Of a stretch of 64,000 nucleotides of DNA, positions 36,188 through 45,101 are shown piece by piece. The first letter of the stretch is position 1. Every line of letters begins with the position of its first letter. The stretch lies in assembly GCA_016712595.1 (NCBI GenBank), contig JADJQT010000001.1, positions 1,423,501 to 1,487,500 of the forward strand. Reading direction: 5' to 3'. The position numbers and the translations under genes were made by a program. Below the pieces are notes generated by a model that searched no databases, was not told where the DNA came from, and saw only the letters and a list, made by a program, of their open reading frames with translations. The stretch is from Rhodospirillales bacterium (GTDB taxonomy: Bacteria; Pseudomonadota; Alphaproteobacteria; Rhodospirillales; Defluviicoccaceae).

Positions 36188-37705
36188 TCATAGCTCACCG
36201 CTCTTCTCCCTTCGCCGTTGCACCGACGATGGAATCCGCATTGCCTCACGGTACTTGGCCACGGTTCGACGCGCGATGTCGATGCCCTCGTTCTGCAGGG
36301 CGTCGGCCAGCGCGTCGTCGGACAGGATCGCCTGGGGCGGCTCAGCGCTGATCATCTTGCGAATCCGGTCGCGTACGGATTCCGCTGAATGCACCTCGCC
36401 GCCGCTCGATCCGCCGACACCGTGGGTAAAGAAATACTTCAGCTCGTATATGCCGCGCGGCGTCGCGACGAACTTGTTCGACGTCACCCGGCTCACCGTA
36501 CTCTCGTGCATGCCGATGGCGTCGGCAATATCGCGCAGTACCAGCGGCCGCAGGGATTGTACGCCATTGACGAAGAATGCCTGCTGCTGGCGGATGATCT
36601 CGCTCGCCACCTTGAGAATCGTGGTCGCGCGCTGATGCAGCGATTTAACCAGCCAGTTCGCTGATTGAAAGCACTCATTGACGAACTGCTTTTCCTCGCG
36701 ATTGCGCACCGCGCGGCTGATCTGGGTAAAATAGTGATTGTTGACGAGGACGCGCGGCAGCGTCTCGCTGTTCAGCTCGATGATCCAGGTGCCGCCCGGC
36801 TGCGCGCGCATGATGACGTCCGGCGTCACCGGCGCCGCGAACCCGTAATCGAAGACGGAGGCGGGCTTGGGATTGAGGCTGCGAATGCGCGCCATCATCT
36901 CCATCACTTTTTCCGTGCCGACGCCGCAGAGGCGCGCGAGCGCCGGCCAGTCGCGCCGGGCGATGAGGGGGAGATGAGCGAGCATCGCCTGCATCGGCTG
37001 GTTCAGCAGGCCTCGCTCGTCGAGCTGCAACGCCAGGCACTCGGCGAGCGAGCGGGCGAAAATCCCCGGCGGATCGAAATCCTGCAGGCGGTGCAGGACG
37101 GCTTCAACGCGCTCGACGGGGCAGCCGAGCACCTCGGCGATCTGCGCAATGTCGGCGCTCAGATAGCCGGATTCGTCGAGCATGTCGATTAGATGCACGC
37201 CGATGACGCGATCAATGGGATCGTCGATCTCGACCGCGAGCTGACTGACCAGATGCTCCTGCAAGGTGATCTGGCCGGAGACCATCTCGCCGGGATTGGA
37301 CTCGTGGTCATCGAACGTGCCGCCGCGCGCCTGCCACTGGCCGCCCAGCGGGTCGGTCTGCCAGTCCGAACCGGAGGACTCGCCATCGAAGACGTTATCG
37401 TAGAATTCGGTATCAAGCCCGTCGTCGGAGATGCTGTGATCATCGCCGCTGACGGCGGTATCGACCGACGTCGGCTCGCCGTCCGAGCGCGCGACCGCCG
37501 TCGCGTTGTCGGCCGCGTCCGCAGGCAAGTCAACGGTCTCGACGCTTTCATCGCGCTCAAGCAGCGGATTCTGCTCCAGTTGCGTCTCGATATACTCCGT
37601 AAGTTCGATACTCGAGAACTGCAGCAGCTTGATAGCCTGCTGCAGTTGCGGCGTCATGACCAATAACTGGGTCTGGCGCAGATCAAGTCGAGGGGTTAAC
37701 GCCAT
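36188..37705 (-). CDS. rpoN: RNA polymerase sigma-54 factor
   Basis: 505 aa from the ATG at 37705 (M-A-L-T-P-R-L-D-L-R-Q-T-Q). Region I is Gln/Leu-rich (LLVMTPQLQQAIKLLQFSSIEL). Region II is acidic (about 60-130). Region III includes the core-binding part and the helix-turn-helix. The RpoN box that reads the -24 element is ARRTVAKYREAMRIPSS near the C-terminus. It directs transcription of genes needing enhancer-binding ATPases, such as nitrogen, motility and envelope genes. It is 10 nt downstream of lptB, as in many proteobacteria. Confidence 0.96.
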   Translation of the reverse strand: MALTPRLDLRQTQLLVMTPQLQQAIKLLQFSSIELTEYIETQLEQNPLLERDESVETVDLPADAADNATAVARSDGEPTSVDTAVSGDDHSISDDGLDTEFYDNVFDGESSGSDWQTDPLGGQWQARGGTFDDHESNPGEMVSGQITLQEHLVSQLAVEIDDPIDRVIGVHLIDMLDESGYLSADIAQIAEVLGCPVERVEAVLHRLQDFDPPGIFARSLAECLALQLDERGLLNQPMQAMLAHLPLIARRDWPALARLCGVGTEKVMEMMARIRSLNPKPASVFDYGFAAPVTPDVIMRAQPGGTWIIELNSETLPRVLVNNHYFTQISRAVRNREEKQFVNECFQSANWLVKSLHQRATTILKVASEIIRQQQAFFVNGVQSLRPLVLRDIADAIGMHESTVSRVTSNKFVATPRGIYELKYFFTHGVGGSSGGEVHSAESVRDRIRKMISAEPPQAILSDDALADALQNEGIDIARRTVAKYREAMRIPSSVQRRREKSGEL

Positions 37706-37715
37706 GGCCAGCGAT

Positions 37716-38519
37716 CTACAGGCTGAAGCGATCACCCAGGTAAAGGCGCCGAACGTCTTCGTTGTCGACGATCTCCGAGGGATCTCCCTCGGTTAACACC
37801 TTACCGTCGTAGATGATATACGCTCGATCGATGACGTCGAGCGTTTCGCGGACGTTGTGATCGGTGATCAGAACGCCAATTCCCCGGTCCTTCAGGTGCA
37901 CGACAAGGTCGCGGATGTCGCTGAGCGCGATCGGATCGATGCCGGCGAAAGGCTCGTCGAGGAAGATGAACTGCGGATTGCAGGCGAGGGCGCGGGCGAT
38001 CTCCACCCGGCGGCGCTCGCCGCCGGACAGCGCCACCGCCGACGTATGGCGAACGTGACCAATGGCGAATTCCTCGAGCAGGGCATCGAGGATCGAGGTA
38101 CGGCGCACCCGCGACGGCTCGACGACCTCAAGCACGGCGCGGATGTTTTCCTCGACGGTCAGGCCGCGGAACACCGATGGCTCCTGCGATAGATAGCCGA
38201 CGCCGAGGCGGGCCCGGCGATACATCGGCAGCCCGGTGATGTCGCGGCCATCAAGACTGATGCGACCATCGTTCGGCGCGACCAAGCCGGTAATCATGTA
38301 AAAGCAGGTGGTCTTGCCGGCGCCGTTCGGGCCGAGTAGGCCGACGACCTCACCGCGCTGCAGCGCGAGGCTGACGCCGCGCACGACCGGCCGCCGGCCG
38401 TAGCGCTTGCCGAGATTGATGGCGAACAGCCCGCGATCGCCGGCAATCAGACGCGGCCGCGCCGCGCCGCGGGGGACGGCCTCGATGTCTAGCGCGTGGG
38501 TCTCTCGTATGACTGCCAT
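37716..38519 (-). CDS. lptB: LPS export ABC transporter ATP-binding protein
   Basis: 267 aa from the ATG at 38519 with GGCGAGG before it; frames further upstream overlap the lptA end. The ATPase has Walker A GPNGAGKTTCFYMITGLV, signature ALSGGERRRVEIARAL, Walker B FIFLDEPFAGIDP and the switch His in ITDHNVRETL. LptB powers extraction of LPS from the inner membrane by LptFG and its transfer to LptC-LptA. An N-terminal extension of about 25 residues before the usual LptB start is unusual, and a later start is possible. Confidence 0.95.
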   Translation of the reverse strand: MAVIRETHALDIEAVPRGAARPRLIAGDRGLFAINLGKRYGRRPVVRGVSLALQRGEVVGLLGPNGAGKTTCFYMITGLVAPNDGRISLDGRDITGLPMYRRARLGVGYLSQEPSVFRGLTVEENIRAVLEVVEPSRVRRTSILDALLEEFAIGHVRHTSAVALSGGERRRVEIARALACNPQFIFLDEPFAGIDPIALSDIRDLVVHLKDRGIGVLITDHNVRETLDVIDRAYIIYDGKVLTEGDPSEIVDNEDVRRLYLGDRFSL

Positions 38520-38548
38520 GCCGGCCTCGCCGCTCCGCTCCGCCGTGA

Positions 38549-39406
38549 TCAGTTCTTGCGGAGCGATTGCGGCAGGATCACGCCCTGTACGCGCGTCCCG
38601 CCGTCTCGCGCCTCGTCGCATGCCAGCAATTTGCTGATGCCGGTCTTGACGTTGATTTCACCGCGGCAGCCGGTCAGAACATTGCTGCCGCGCACCACTT
38701 TAACCGAGCCGTTCACCTTGGCGATGCCGCTATCTGCGTCGTAAGTGCCGTGGTCGGCGCGAATGTCGTCTTGGGCCGTTACGAACCGGACGTTCCGTTC
38801 CGCGTCGAGGCTCTGAAATTGCGACTGACCCTTGGGAGCATCGGCCAGATGAATGGTGACGACGTCGCCATAGACGGTTCGCTCGCCGTCGACAGCGACG
38901 GCATTGCCGTGCGCGACCAGCGTCTTCGACGCCACTAGGTAGTCAATCTGGCGATCGGCGGTAATGCGGCTGGTTGACGTCGTTACGGCCAAGTCCTTGC
39001 CGCCGGTCAGTGTCAAGGTATCGGTGTCCAGGTCGTATGTCCCTCGTTCGCCCGTGGCCGTTTGTGACGGTGACGTGATACGCACGCCGCCGTCACCGTC
39101 AATTCGCCATACCTCCGTCGTACCGTCGGGCCGATTTCGGTAGTGCGCGGTCAGCACATCGGCTTGAACCTGCGTATCTCCGCGAGACGCCTTGGCGTTG
39201 CCGCGGGCAATGACGATCCGTTCTGCCCGGCGCCATTCAATCGCCTTGTCCGCGTCAATGGCAATCGCACCGGACGTTACCGGAGAACCGCCCGGCTCCT
39301 CAGCTGTTTCGGCGGCAGCATATCCATACCACGCCATGAGGCCGACGAGTGTGATCGCAAACGATGCGGCATGCAATCTTGATGCAATCATGTGTGGTGC
39401 AATCAT
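38549..39406 (-). CDS. lptA: LPS transport periplasmic bridge protein
   Basis: 285 aa, longer than the E. coli protein. A signal peptide (SRLHAASFAITLVGLMAWYGYAAAET) precedes an OstA-like beta-jellyroll (IAIDADKAIEWRRAERIVIARGNAKASRGD, then ANGSVKVVRGSNVL-like repeats at the C-terminal end). LptA multimers bridge LptC to LptD in the outer membrane. The start ATG at 39406 overlaps the lptC stop (ATGA); a second Met five codons on is an alternative. The extra length covers a second OstA-like region. Confidence 0.9.
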   Translation of the reverse strand: MIAPHMIASRLHAASFAITLVGLMAWYGYAAAETAEEPGGSPVTSGAIAIDADKAIEWRRAERIVIARGNAKASRGDTQVQADVLTAHYRNRPDGTTEVWRIDGDGGVRITSPSQTATGERGTYDLDTDTLTLTGGKDLAVTTSTSRITADRQIDYLVASKTLVAHGNAVAVDGERTVYGDVVTIHLADAPKGQSQFQSLDAERNVRFVTAQDDIRADHGTYDADSGIAKVNGSVKVVRGSNVLTGCRGEINVKTGISKLLACDEARDGGTRVQGVILPQSLRKN

Positions 39407-40143
39407 GGCAGTCGCGGTTGCGCGTCAGGATTGATGATCATCCGCGCTGGTCCGTTGACGAACACGGTTTTTCCATTGTCGATGATGCGAAAACCGGTGC
39501 CGGTGACCCGGCCGAACCCTGTCCGGCCTTGCACGGGCTCCGCGCCTTCGGCAGAGCCGGTGTCGAGATCGATCGTTGCCCGGCTTGTCTCGGCAGTCAT
39601 ATCGGCTCCGCGGTTCAGCGTTACGTGCCCATCGAGGTCGAGGACGTGACGCTCGCGGTTGAATGTACCGGTGTCTGCCGCGATCGTCATCGTCGTCGCG
39701 TCTTTCAGGTCGATCTTCGCGTCCGGCTTGGTCAACAGCAGCACATGCTCAAGCGCCGGATCGTTGCGGACGCTTTTCGCCGTGACGGTGAACGGTCGCC
39801 CCTCGCGATCGACACCGGAATAGCTGGCATCGACCGCGGCTTCTCCGGACGCGCCCTCCGTCTGGTCGGCGGGAATGACCTTGACGCCAAACCGGCCTTG
39901 TTCCGGGGCGATCTGTGGCCAGAAGACGGCGATCAGGACGATCGCCGTCGCCACGGCCGGCAGCACGATACGCAGCACCCGGAACAGCGTCGCCGGGCCG
40001 GAGCGTCGCGGTGCGGCTGGCGGTGTATGGGTGCCCATAGGGATTACCGGCGCCGGTTCCGGCGGTACAACCACGCGCTCATCGTCGCGGGGCCGGGGCG
40101 CTGGGGGCACCCGATCAGTCGACACCGGCGCGCAAACAATCAT
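39403..40143 (-). CDS. lptC: LPS export protein LptC
   Basis: 246 aa. An N-terminal Pro-rich cytoplasmic segment is followed by one transmembrane helix (FRVLRIVLPAVATAIVLIAVF, about 54-74) and a periplasmic beta-jellyroll with repeats such as DREGRPFTVTAKSVR and DGHVTLNRGADM. LptC hands LPS from LptFG to LptA. The first ATG overlaps the kdsD end by 29 nt; a later Met at residue 36 would avoid that and shorten the cytoplasmic part. Gene order and topology leave little doubt about the identity. Confidence 0.87.
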   Translation of the reverse strand: MIVCAPVSTDRVPPAPRPRDDERVVVPPEPAPVIPMGTHTPPAAPRRSGPATLFRVLRIVLPAVATAIVLIAVFWPQIAPEQGRFGVKVIPADQTEGASGEAAVDASYSGVDREGRPFTVTAKSVRNDPALEHVLLLTKPDAKIDLKDATTMTIAADTGTFNRERHVLDLDGHVTLNRGADMTAETSRATIDLDTGSAEGAEPVQGRTGFGRVTGTGFRIIDNGKTVFVNGPARMIINPDAQPRLP

Positions 40144-41107
40144 GAACGTGGACGATGCCGACGGGACAGCCGTCCTCGACGACGAAAAGATTGGTGATAT
40201 TGCGCACGTTCATTACGCCCAACGCCTCGCTTGCCAGTGCGTCGCGCCGGATGGCCCGCGGCTTTGCCGTCATCACCGCGCCGGCGGTCAGTGACAGCAG
40301 ATTATCGCCCATATGGCGGCGCAGGTCGCCGTCGGTGATGATGCCTTGCAGCCGCCCGTCGTCGCCGACGATGCCGACGCAGCCGAAGCTCTTCGACGAC
40401 ATGACAATCAGCGCCTCGCGCATCGGCATTTCGGGCGGGACCAGCGGAATCGCGTCCCCGGTATGCATGATTGCGCCCACCCGCAGCAGCCGGCGCCCAA
40501 GTTTGCCGCCCGGGTGGAGCAGGTGAAAGTCGTCGGCGGAAAATCCCTTGCGCTCCAGCATCGCCACAGCGATCGCGTCGCCCAGCGCGAGCATGACCGT
40601 CGTCGATGTCGTCGGCGCGAGCCCCATCGGGCACGCCTCCGGGCTGTCGGGCAGCACCAGGGCGACGTCGGAGGCCTCTGCGAGCGTGCTTCCCGCGCGC
40701 CCGGTAATGCCAATCAGCGGGATCTGAAAGCGCTTGGCGTAGGTGACGAGGTCGGCAAGTTCCGCGGTCTCGCCGGAGTTGGAAAAGGCGATGACCGCAT
40801 CACCCTGCGTGACCATGCCGAGATCGCCGTGGCTCGCCTCGGCGGGATGAACGAAGCTCGCCGGCGTGCCTGTGGAGGCCATCGTCGCCGCGACCTTGCG
40901 CGCGATGTGCCCGCTTTTGCCCATCCCAGTGACGATCACCCGCCCGGTCACGTGATCGAGGACCTGCAGCGCGCGGGTGAAATGCTTGTCGAGCGAGCGG
41001 GCGAGCGCCTCGATGCCGGCGGCTTCAAGTCCGAGGACACGGAGCGCGGAGTCGAGGCCTGGGTCTGCCTTGTCGCCGGCAGAAATCGTGCTGTCTTGGT
41101 ATGCCAT
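40115..41107 (-). CDS. kdsD: Arabinose-5-phosphate isomerase
   Basis: 330 aa from ATG at 41107 (M-A-Y-Q-D-S-T). The sugar isomerase (SIS) domain shows VTGMGKSGHIARKVAATMASTGTPASFVHPAEASHGDLG and AFSNSGETAE. The C-terminal half is a CBS pair (GAIMHTGDAIPLV, GIITDGDLRRHM, VMTAKPRAI). It converts ribulose 5-phosphate to arabinose 5-phosphate, the first step to Kdo for the LPS core. Genes for LPS transport follow on the same strand, in an order conserved in alphaproteobacteria. Confidence 0.94.
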   Translation of the reverse strand: MAYQDSTISAGDKADPGLDSALRVLGLEAAGIEALARSLDKHFTRALQVLDHVTGRVIVTGMGKSGHIARKVAATMASTGTPASFVHPAEASHGDLGMVTQGDAVIAFSNSGETAELADLVTYAKRFQIPLIGITGRAGSTLAEASDVALVLPDSPEACPMGLAPTTSTTVMLALGDAIAVAMLERKGFSADDFHLLHPGGKLGRRLLRVGAIMHTGDAIPLVPPEMPMREALIVMSSKSFGCVGIVGDDGRLQGIITDGDLRRHMGDNLLSLTAGAVMTAKPRAIRRDALASEALGVMNVRNITNLFVVEDGCPVGIVHVHDCLRAGVD

Positions 41108-41352
41108 GACTGTTCGTCTCCGCGGTCGTCTCCCCGGTCGTTTCCGAGGACTCGCCGGCCTTGCCACCATCCGCCTTTGCCGCCAACCGTTTCCGTCAGT
41201 CCGTGCGGTCGAAACGGCACGGTCCTCGGACCATGGGGCGGCGCGCCTTCGGCGCCGCCTTTTCGCTCGATGTCCGGATTGCATCGTAACCGAACGGCGC
41301 GGACGTCCCGCGGCGGCGTCACCAGATCGCGTATCTGGTTAATGTCAATCGA

Positions 41353-41997
41353 TCAATGCGAGAAAATATCCACTTCCGCCCAGCCCGCGAGATCGAGTTG
41401 CGCCCGGTGACCGAGAAAAGCGAAACAGGCCGCTGCCAAGTCGGCGCGCCCCTCCCGCTCCAACATCGCATCCAGGCGTTCCCGCAATCGATGCAGCCAC
41501 AGGACATCGTTCGCCGCATAGCAAATCTGTTCGGGGGTCAGCGTCGCGCCGCCCCAGTCGGAACTCTGCTGTTCCTTCTGCAGCTCGACACCGGTGAGCT
41601 CCCGGCACAAATCCTTCAGCCCGTGACGGTCGGTGTAGGTCCTCACCAAGCGTGAGGCGATTTTCGTGCAGTAGACCGGCGCACAGGCCACTCCCAGCCA
41701 GCGCTGCAGCATACCGACGTCGAAGCGGGCAAAGTGGAAGATCTTGGTCACGTCGGGATCCGACAACAGGCGGACCAGATTGGGCGCATCGTAGGCGGCG
41801 TCCGAGCAACGACCGTGCGGTGGAAAGTGGACGAGATGACAGCGTTTGTCACCGTCGAAGAGCTGAACGAGACACAGCCGGTCGCGATGCGGATTAAGAC
41901 CTGTCGTCTCCGTATCGATCGCAACGCTGTCGCCGAAGCGAACATCCGCCGGGAGGTCGCCAACGTGGACCTCGACGCTCACGTCGCCAAGGATCAC
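41353..41997 (-). CDS. Short ribonuclease D-type 3'-5' exonuclease
   Basis: 214 aa from GTG at 41997 with AAGGCGA before it. DEDDy exonuclease motifs are present: D28-x-E30 in AIDTETTGL, FHFARFDVGML, and the Tyr/Asp of YAANDVLWL. It lacks the HRDC domains of full-length RNase D (about 370-390 aa). It is thus the short alphaproteobacterial form, likely trimming the 3' ends of structured RNAs. It is encoded just downstream of tRNA-Leu on the same strand, and about 245 nt before kdsD. Confidence 0.88.
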   Translation of the reverse strand: MILGDVSVEVHVGDLPADVRFGDSVAIDTETTGLNPHRDRLCLVQLFDGDKRCHLVHFPPHGRCSDAAYDAPNLVRLLSDPDVTKIFHFARFDVGMLQRWLGVACAPVYCTKIASRLVRTYTDRHGLKDLCRELTGVELQKEQQSSDWGGATLTPEQICYAANDVLWLHRLRERLDAMLEREGRADLAAACFAFLGHRAQLDLAGWAEVDIFSH

Positions 41998-42044
41998 GCC
42001 ATATCGCCTTGATCTGCCATATGCTCAACTTTTTGCTTGCCGAA

Positions 42045-42131
42045 TGGTGCCCAGGAGAAGACTCGAACTTCCACGACCTTTCGGCCACAGGTACCTGAAA
42101 CCTGCGCGTCTACCAATTCCGCCACCTGGGC
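42045..42131 (-). tRNA. tRNA-Leu (CAG anticodon)
   Basis: 87 nt including an encoded CCA (42045-42047). The acceptor stem is GCCCAGG/CCTGGGC. The D-loop includes GGTAGACGC, the anticodon arm is CAGGT-TTCAGGT-ACCTG with anticodon CAG, and there is a long variable arm typical of leucine tRNAs. The T-arm carries GTTCGAGTC. All features match class II tRNA-Leu. Confidence 0.95.
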
Positions 42132-42161
42132 ATCCGCCCGAAGATCGTCGGGCGGGGCTCT

Positions 42162-42190
42162 CTCCTACGTACGCTGGCGCCGGCTGTCAA
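42162..42190 (-). promoter_or_regulatory. Candidate promoter of tRNA-Leu
   Basis: On the minus strand a perfect TTGACA (42185-42190) lies 17 nt before TAGGAG (42162-42167, 3/6 to the -10 consensus). The predicted start lies about 24 nt before the tRNA. A 7-bp hairpin (arms CGCCCGA/TCGGGCG, about 42135-42154) occupies the short leader and could be a processing signal. Confidence 0.45.
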
Positions 42191-42322
42191 TCGGCTTCCG
42201 ACGGACGCCACTTATATTGTCGATGGTTGACGACGATGCTCTTCTAGGATAAGCGCGCCGGATGAGTGCTGCAATGAGCGCGCGCAGCCAATTTTCCCAA
42301 AGTGGCAGGAGGGGCGGTCATC

Positions 42323-43267
42323 ATGGAACGTCGTGTCGTCACCGTCTTCGGCGGGTCCGGTTTCATCGGCCGTCATCTCGTTCAGCGTCTCGCCGCCGGA
42401 GGCTGGATCGTGCGTGCCGCCGTCCGCGATCTGGAAGCGGCGGCGTTTCTCAAGGTTTACGGTGACCCGGGGCAGGTCGTGCCGATTCTTGCCGATGTGA
42501 CCGACGAACGGTCGGTGACCAAGGCACTCGATGGCGCCCGCGCCGCGGTCAATCTCGTCGGTATCCTTTACCAGCGAGGCCGCCGCACGTTCCGCCGCGT
42601 CCATGTCGAGGCTGCCGGGATCGTTGCCGGGGCGGCAATGACACAGGGTGTGCAGAGCCTCGTGCATGTTTCGGCGCTCGGCAGTGACCCCGCGTCCCCC
42701 TCGGAATACGCCCGGACCAAAGCCGCGGGCGAGGCGGCCGTGCGCGCGGCGTTCCCGCGCGCGCGCATCGTCCGCCCCTCGGTGGTTTTCGGCCCTGAAG
42801 ACGCGTTCTTCAATCGCTTTGCCGCAATGGCCCGCGTCCTCCCGGTTCTGCCGGTTTTCACGGTGAAACTGCAGCCGGTCTATGTCGGCGATGTCGCCGA
42901 GGCGATCGATCGACTGCTTGACGACAATGAATTGGCCGCCGCCGGAAAAACATTCGAGCTCGGCGGGCCGCGGGTGATTGACTTTCACGAGGTGATGCAA
43001 TTGACCCTCGCGTTTACCGGGCGCCATCGGCGGTTGATACCGATCCCGCTTGAGATCGCGGCAATTCAGGCGTTTTTTCTCGAAGCTCTTCCCGTACCGC
43101 CGTTGACGCGCGATCAGATCAAGCTTTTGGGTCGCGACAATGTCGTCGATCCGAACGCGCTCTCCTTCGGCGATCTCGGCATCGAGCCAACGGCCGTGGA
43201 GGTTATCCTGCCGACCTACCTCAGCCGCTACCGGCCGACTGCAACCCTGCGGCGAATGAGTACGTAA
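42323..43267 (+). CDS. NDUFA9-like NAD(P)-binding oxidoreductase (complex I associated)
   Basis: 314 aa from ATG at 42323 with a strong GGAGGGGCGG site. It is an atypical short-chain dehydrogenase/epimerase: nucleotide motif VTVFGGSGFIGRHLVQRL at the N-terminus, then AAVNLVGILYQRGRRTF, the segment VHVSALGSDPASPSEYARTKAAGE with Ser-Tyr-Lys positions, and a late FELGGPRVIDFHEVMQL. The pattern corresponds to the complex I NDUFA9 subunit family found in mitochondria and alphaproteobacteria, where it helps assembly or stability of NADH dehydrogenase. Whether it is a complex I subunit here is inference; it is encoded alone. Confidence 0.83.
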   Translation: MERRVVTVFGGSGFIGRHLVQRLAAGGWIVRAAVRDLEAAAFLKVYGDPGQVVPILADVTDERSVTKALDGARAAVNLVGILYQRGRRTFRRVHVEAAGIVAGAAMTQGVQSLVHVSALGSDPASPSEYARTKAAGEAAVRAAFPRARIVRPSVVFGPEDAFFNRFAAMARVLPVLPVFTVKLQPVYVGDVAEAIDRLLDDNELAAAGKTFELGGPRVIDFHEVMQLTLAFTGRHRRLIPIPLEIAAIQAFFLEALPVPPLTRDQIKLLGRDNVVDPNALSFGDLGIEPTAVEVILPTYLSRYRPTATLRRMST

Positions 43268-43354
43268 ACCGGCCAGTCGGGCAGGCCCGGGCCGGGCGGG
43301 ATGCGGCACAAAGGTACGAACGCCGATCAGCGGGCACGCCGTTCCAGCGGGCGG

Positions 43355-44059
43355 TTAAGCGCTATTTTTCTTGGCGCCCGGCACGGCTCGATTGCCGGCG
43401 GTCTTGGCCTTAGGCTTAGGCTTAGGCTTCATTTCCGGCGAGACTGGCTTCGTCGCGGGAGCGCTTGGTGCGAGCGGTTGCGGGTCGAGCGGAACGGCGG
43501 ATTCCGCGGGCATTGCCTGCGCCGCCGCGCGTTCGCCCGACAAGGCCATCATGTCGAGGACCTCACGCTCGGCTTGTAGCCAATAATCCAGGGCATCGCC
43601 ATACCGTTGCCCCGCCGTCTCCCAGAAGTAGTATGCCAACACCCGGATGCGCTCGAGATAGGCGGACGCCGGCAACTCGGCTAATTCCGCCACCCACGAA
43701 GGATCGCTTGCGGTTGGCGAAACCTTTGCTGTGGCGCGGAACATGGTCAGCACATGGCGCTCCGCAGCCAGCCAGAAATCCTGGGCCATGCCATACTGGC
43801 GCCCGGCGGATTCCCACATGCACTGCGCCAGTTCTCGAACCCGGTTGATCGGCGCCTCGACGGGAAGTTCACGAACGGCGAGAGGCGGGACGGTTCGCGA
43901 GATTGCCTGATTGTGCATGCGCGCTGTCATCGACATCATCTCGACGACCATCTGTTCCGACATCAGCCAGAAGTCCATGGCCATGCCATACGGTTGCGCT
44001 GCCGATTCCCACAGCGGTTGTGCAAGCCTGCGAATTCGTTCGTCGACCGATTCGTCCAT
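43355..44059 (-). CDS. Protein with three DUF2934-like repeats
   Basis: 234 aa. Three copies of a roughly 45-residue unit are visible at about 7-50, 75-115 and 135-180, each with the pattern RVRELAQ-x-hyd-WE-SAG-x-x-YG-x-A-x-DFWL-x-AE. This matches DUF2934, a short domain usually found singly. The C-terminal 40 residues are Pro/Ala/Lys-rich (PEMKPKPKPKAK), likely a flexible basic tail that might touch nucleic acid or membrane lipids. There is no signal peptide. The function is unknown. It lies 226 nt downstream of the ferritin-like gene on the same strand. Confidence 0.7.
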   Translation of the reverse strand: MDESVDERIRRLAQPLWESAAQPYGMAMDFWLMSEQMVVEMMSMTARMHNQAISRTVPPLAVRELPVEAPINRVRELAQCMWESAGRQYGMAQDFWLAAERHVLTMFRATAKVSPTASDPSWVAELAELPASAYLERIRVLAYYFWETAGQRYGDALDYWLQAEREVLDMMALSGERAAAQAMPAESAVPLDPQPLAPSAPATKPVSPEMKPKPKPKAKTAGNRAVPGAKKNSA

Positions 44060-44285
44060 CTTCGCGCCTCTTTACCCCTGTTTGTTTGTGGTCATTGTAG
44101 CGAGAAACGTTAAAGCGCGGCACTCTGAATGGCGACCTTTGAGTGGATTTACGGCACTCCAATTACCGCTTCGCCGACACACAACGGCGATCCTCGTCTC
44201 TAGTTCCCGCATGGTTGCGCGCCCCTATGCCCTCTGCGCACCGGACGTGCGGCGCCGGGCGAATGCTCCGCGGCGATGGGACCGG

Positions 44286-45101
44286 TCATGCGGCGAGCGC
44301 CCGGCGCTGCTGCCGACGCACATGGAGCCAGACCAGCTGGGCCACTGTCCAGCCAAGCCAGCCGCGTGGGCTGATGCCGCTCGCCTTGAGCATCATGTTC
44401 GCCGCGCGCGTGATGTGCCAGCGCCTGTAAACGCTACTCGCGACGCGCGCATAGGCCTCGCCCGCGCGTGCGCGACTGTACGGCTGGTCTGGCTCCTCGT
44501 TGGCGCAATGATAGGCGAACGACAGTTCGTCGTCCCCGACTTCGTGGAGTCGGCCGATTGCCGTCATCAACCGGCCAAGCCGCCAGGATGTTTCCGCGGC
44601 GCGGTAGCCCTGCAGCGTATCATAGAACAACTTGTAGTGGCGGAACTCGTCTGCGGCGATCCGCTGGCAAATCCGCCTCAGCACCGGCTCGTCGCTCGCG
44701 TCGCGCAACGCGGTGTAAAACGAACTCGTGCCCGACTCGACGACGCAACGCGCCACCAGTTCGCCGCAGCGTGAACCGCGAACCGATTTTTCCGCCGTTA
44801 CCGGAATGCGATATCCCGTCACAAACCGTGCGAAGCGGGAGGCGAAATCGAAACTCGGGTCGGCCATTTCCGACCAGCGGCCAAGGGCCTCACCGTGCTG
44901 CGCCTCTTCTTCGGCCCATTGTCGGGCCGCTTCGCAAAACGCGTCGTCCTCTGCGAACACGTTACACAGATAGATTGCATAATCCGCCGAATTGCGCTCG
45001 ACCAGCGACGCGGTCTTGATCACTGCGAGCAGCTTGCGGTTGATCTTCCCTGACTCAAAGCTCGACCAGGGAATGTCCTCGAGGGTCCAATTCATTCCCA
45101 T
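44286..45101 (-). CDS. Ferritin-like di-iron protein
   Basis: 271 aa, mostly helical. Carboxylate and His ligands of a di-iron four-helix bundle are visible: E in LVERNSADYAIYL, EEEAQHGEALGRW, E in VVESGTSSFYTALRD and DEFRHYKLFYDTL. The order E, ExxH, E, ExxH is that of the ferritin-like superfamily including acyl-ACP desaturases and rubrerythrins. The C-terminal 60 residues are Arg/Trp-rich and somewhat hydrophobic (GWLGWTVAQLVWLHVRR), possibly a membrane-associated tail. Oxidation of an organic substrate or iron handling are both possible. It is divergent from eboA across 337 nt, so a link to the ebo cluster is suggested by position only. Confidence 0.75.
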   Translation of the reverse strand: MGMNWTLEDIPWSSFESGKINRKLLAVIKTASLVERNSADYAIYLCNVFAEDDAFCEAARQWAEEEAQHGEALGRWSEMADPSFDFASRFARFVTGYRIPVTAEKSVRGSRCGELVARCVVESGTSSFYTALRDASDEPVLRRICQRIAADEFRHYKLFYDTLQGYRAAETSWRLGRLMTAIGRLHEVGDDELSFAYHCANEEPDQPYSRARAGEAYARVASSVYRRWHITRAANMMLKASGISPRGWLGWTVAQLVWLHVRRQQRRALAA

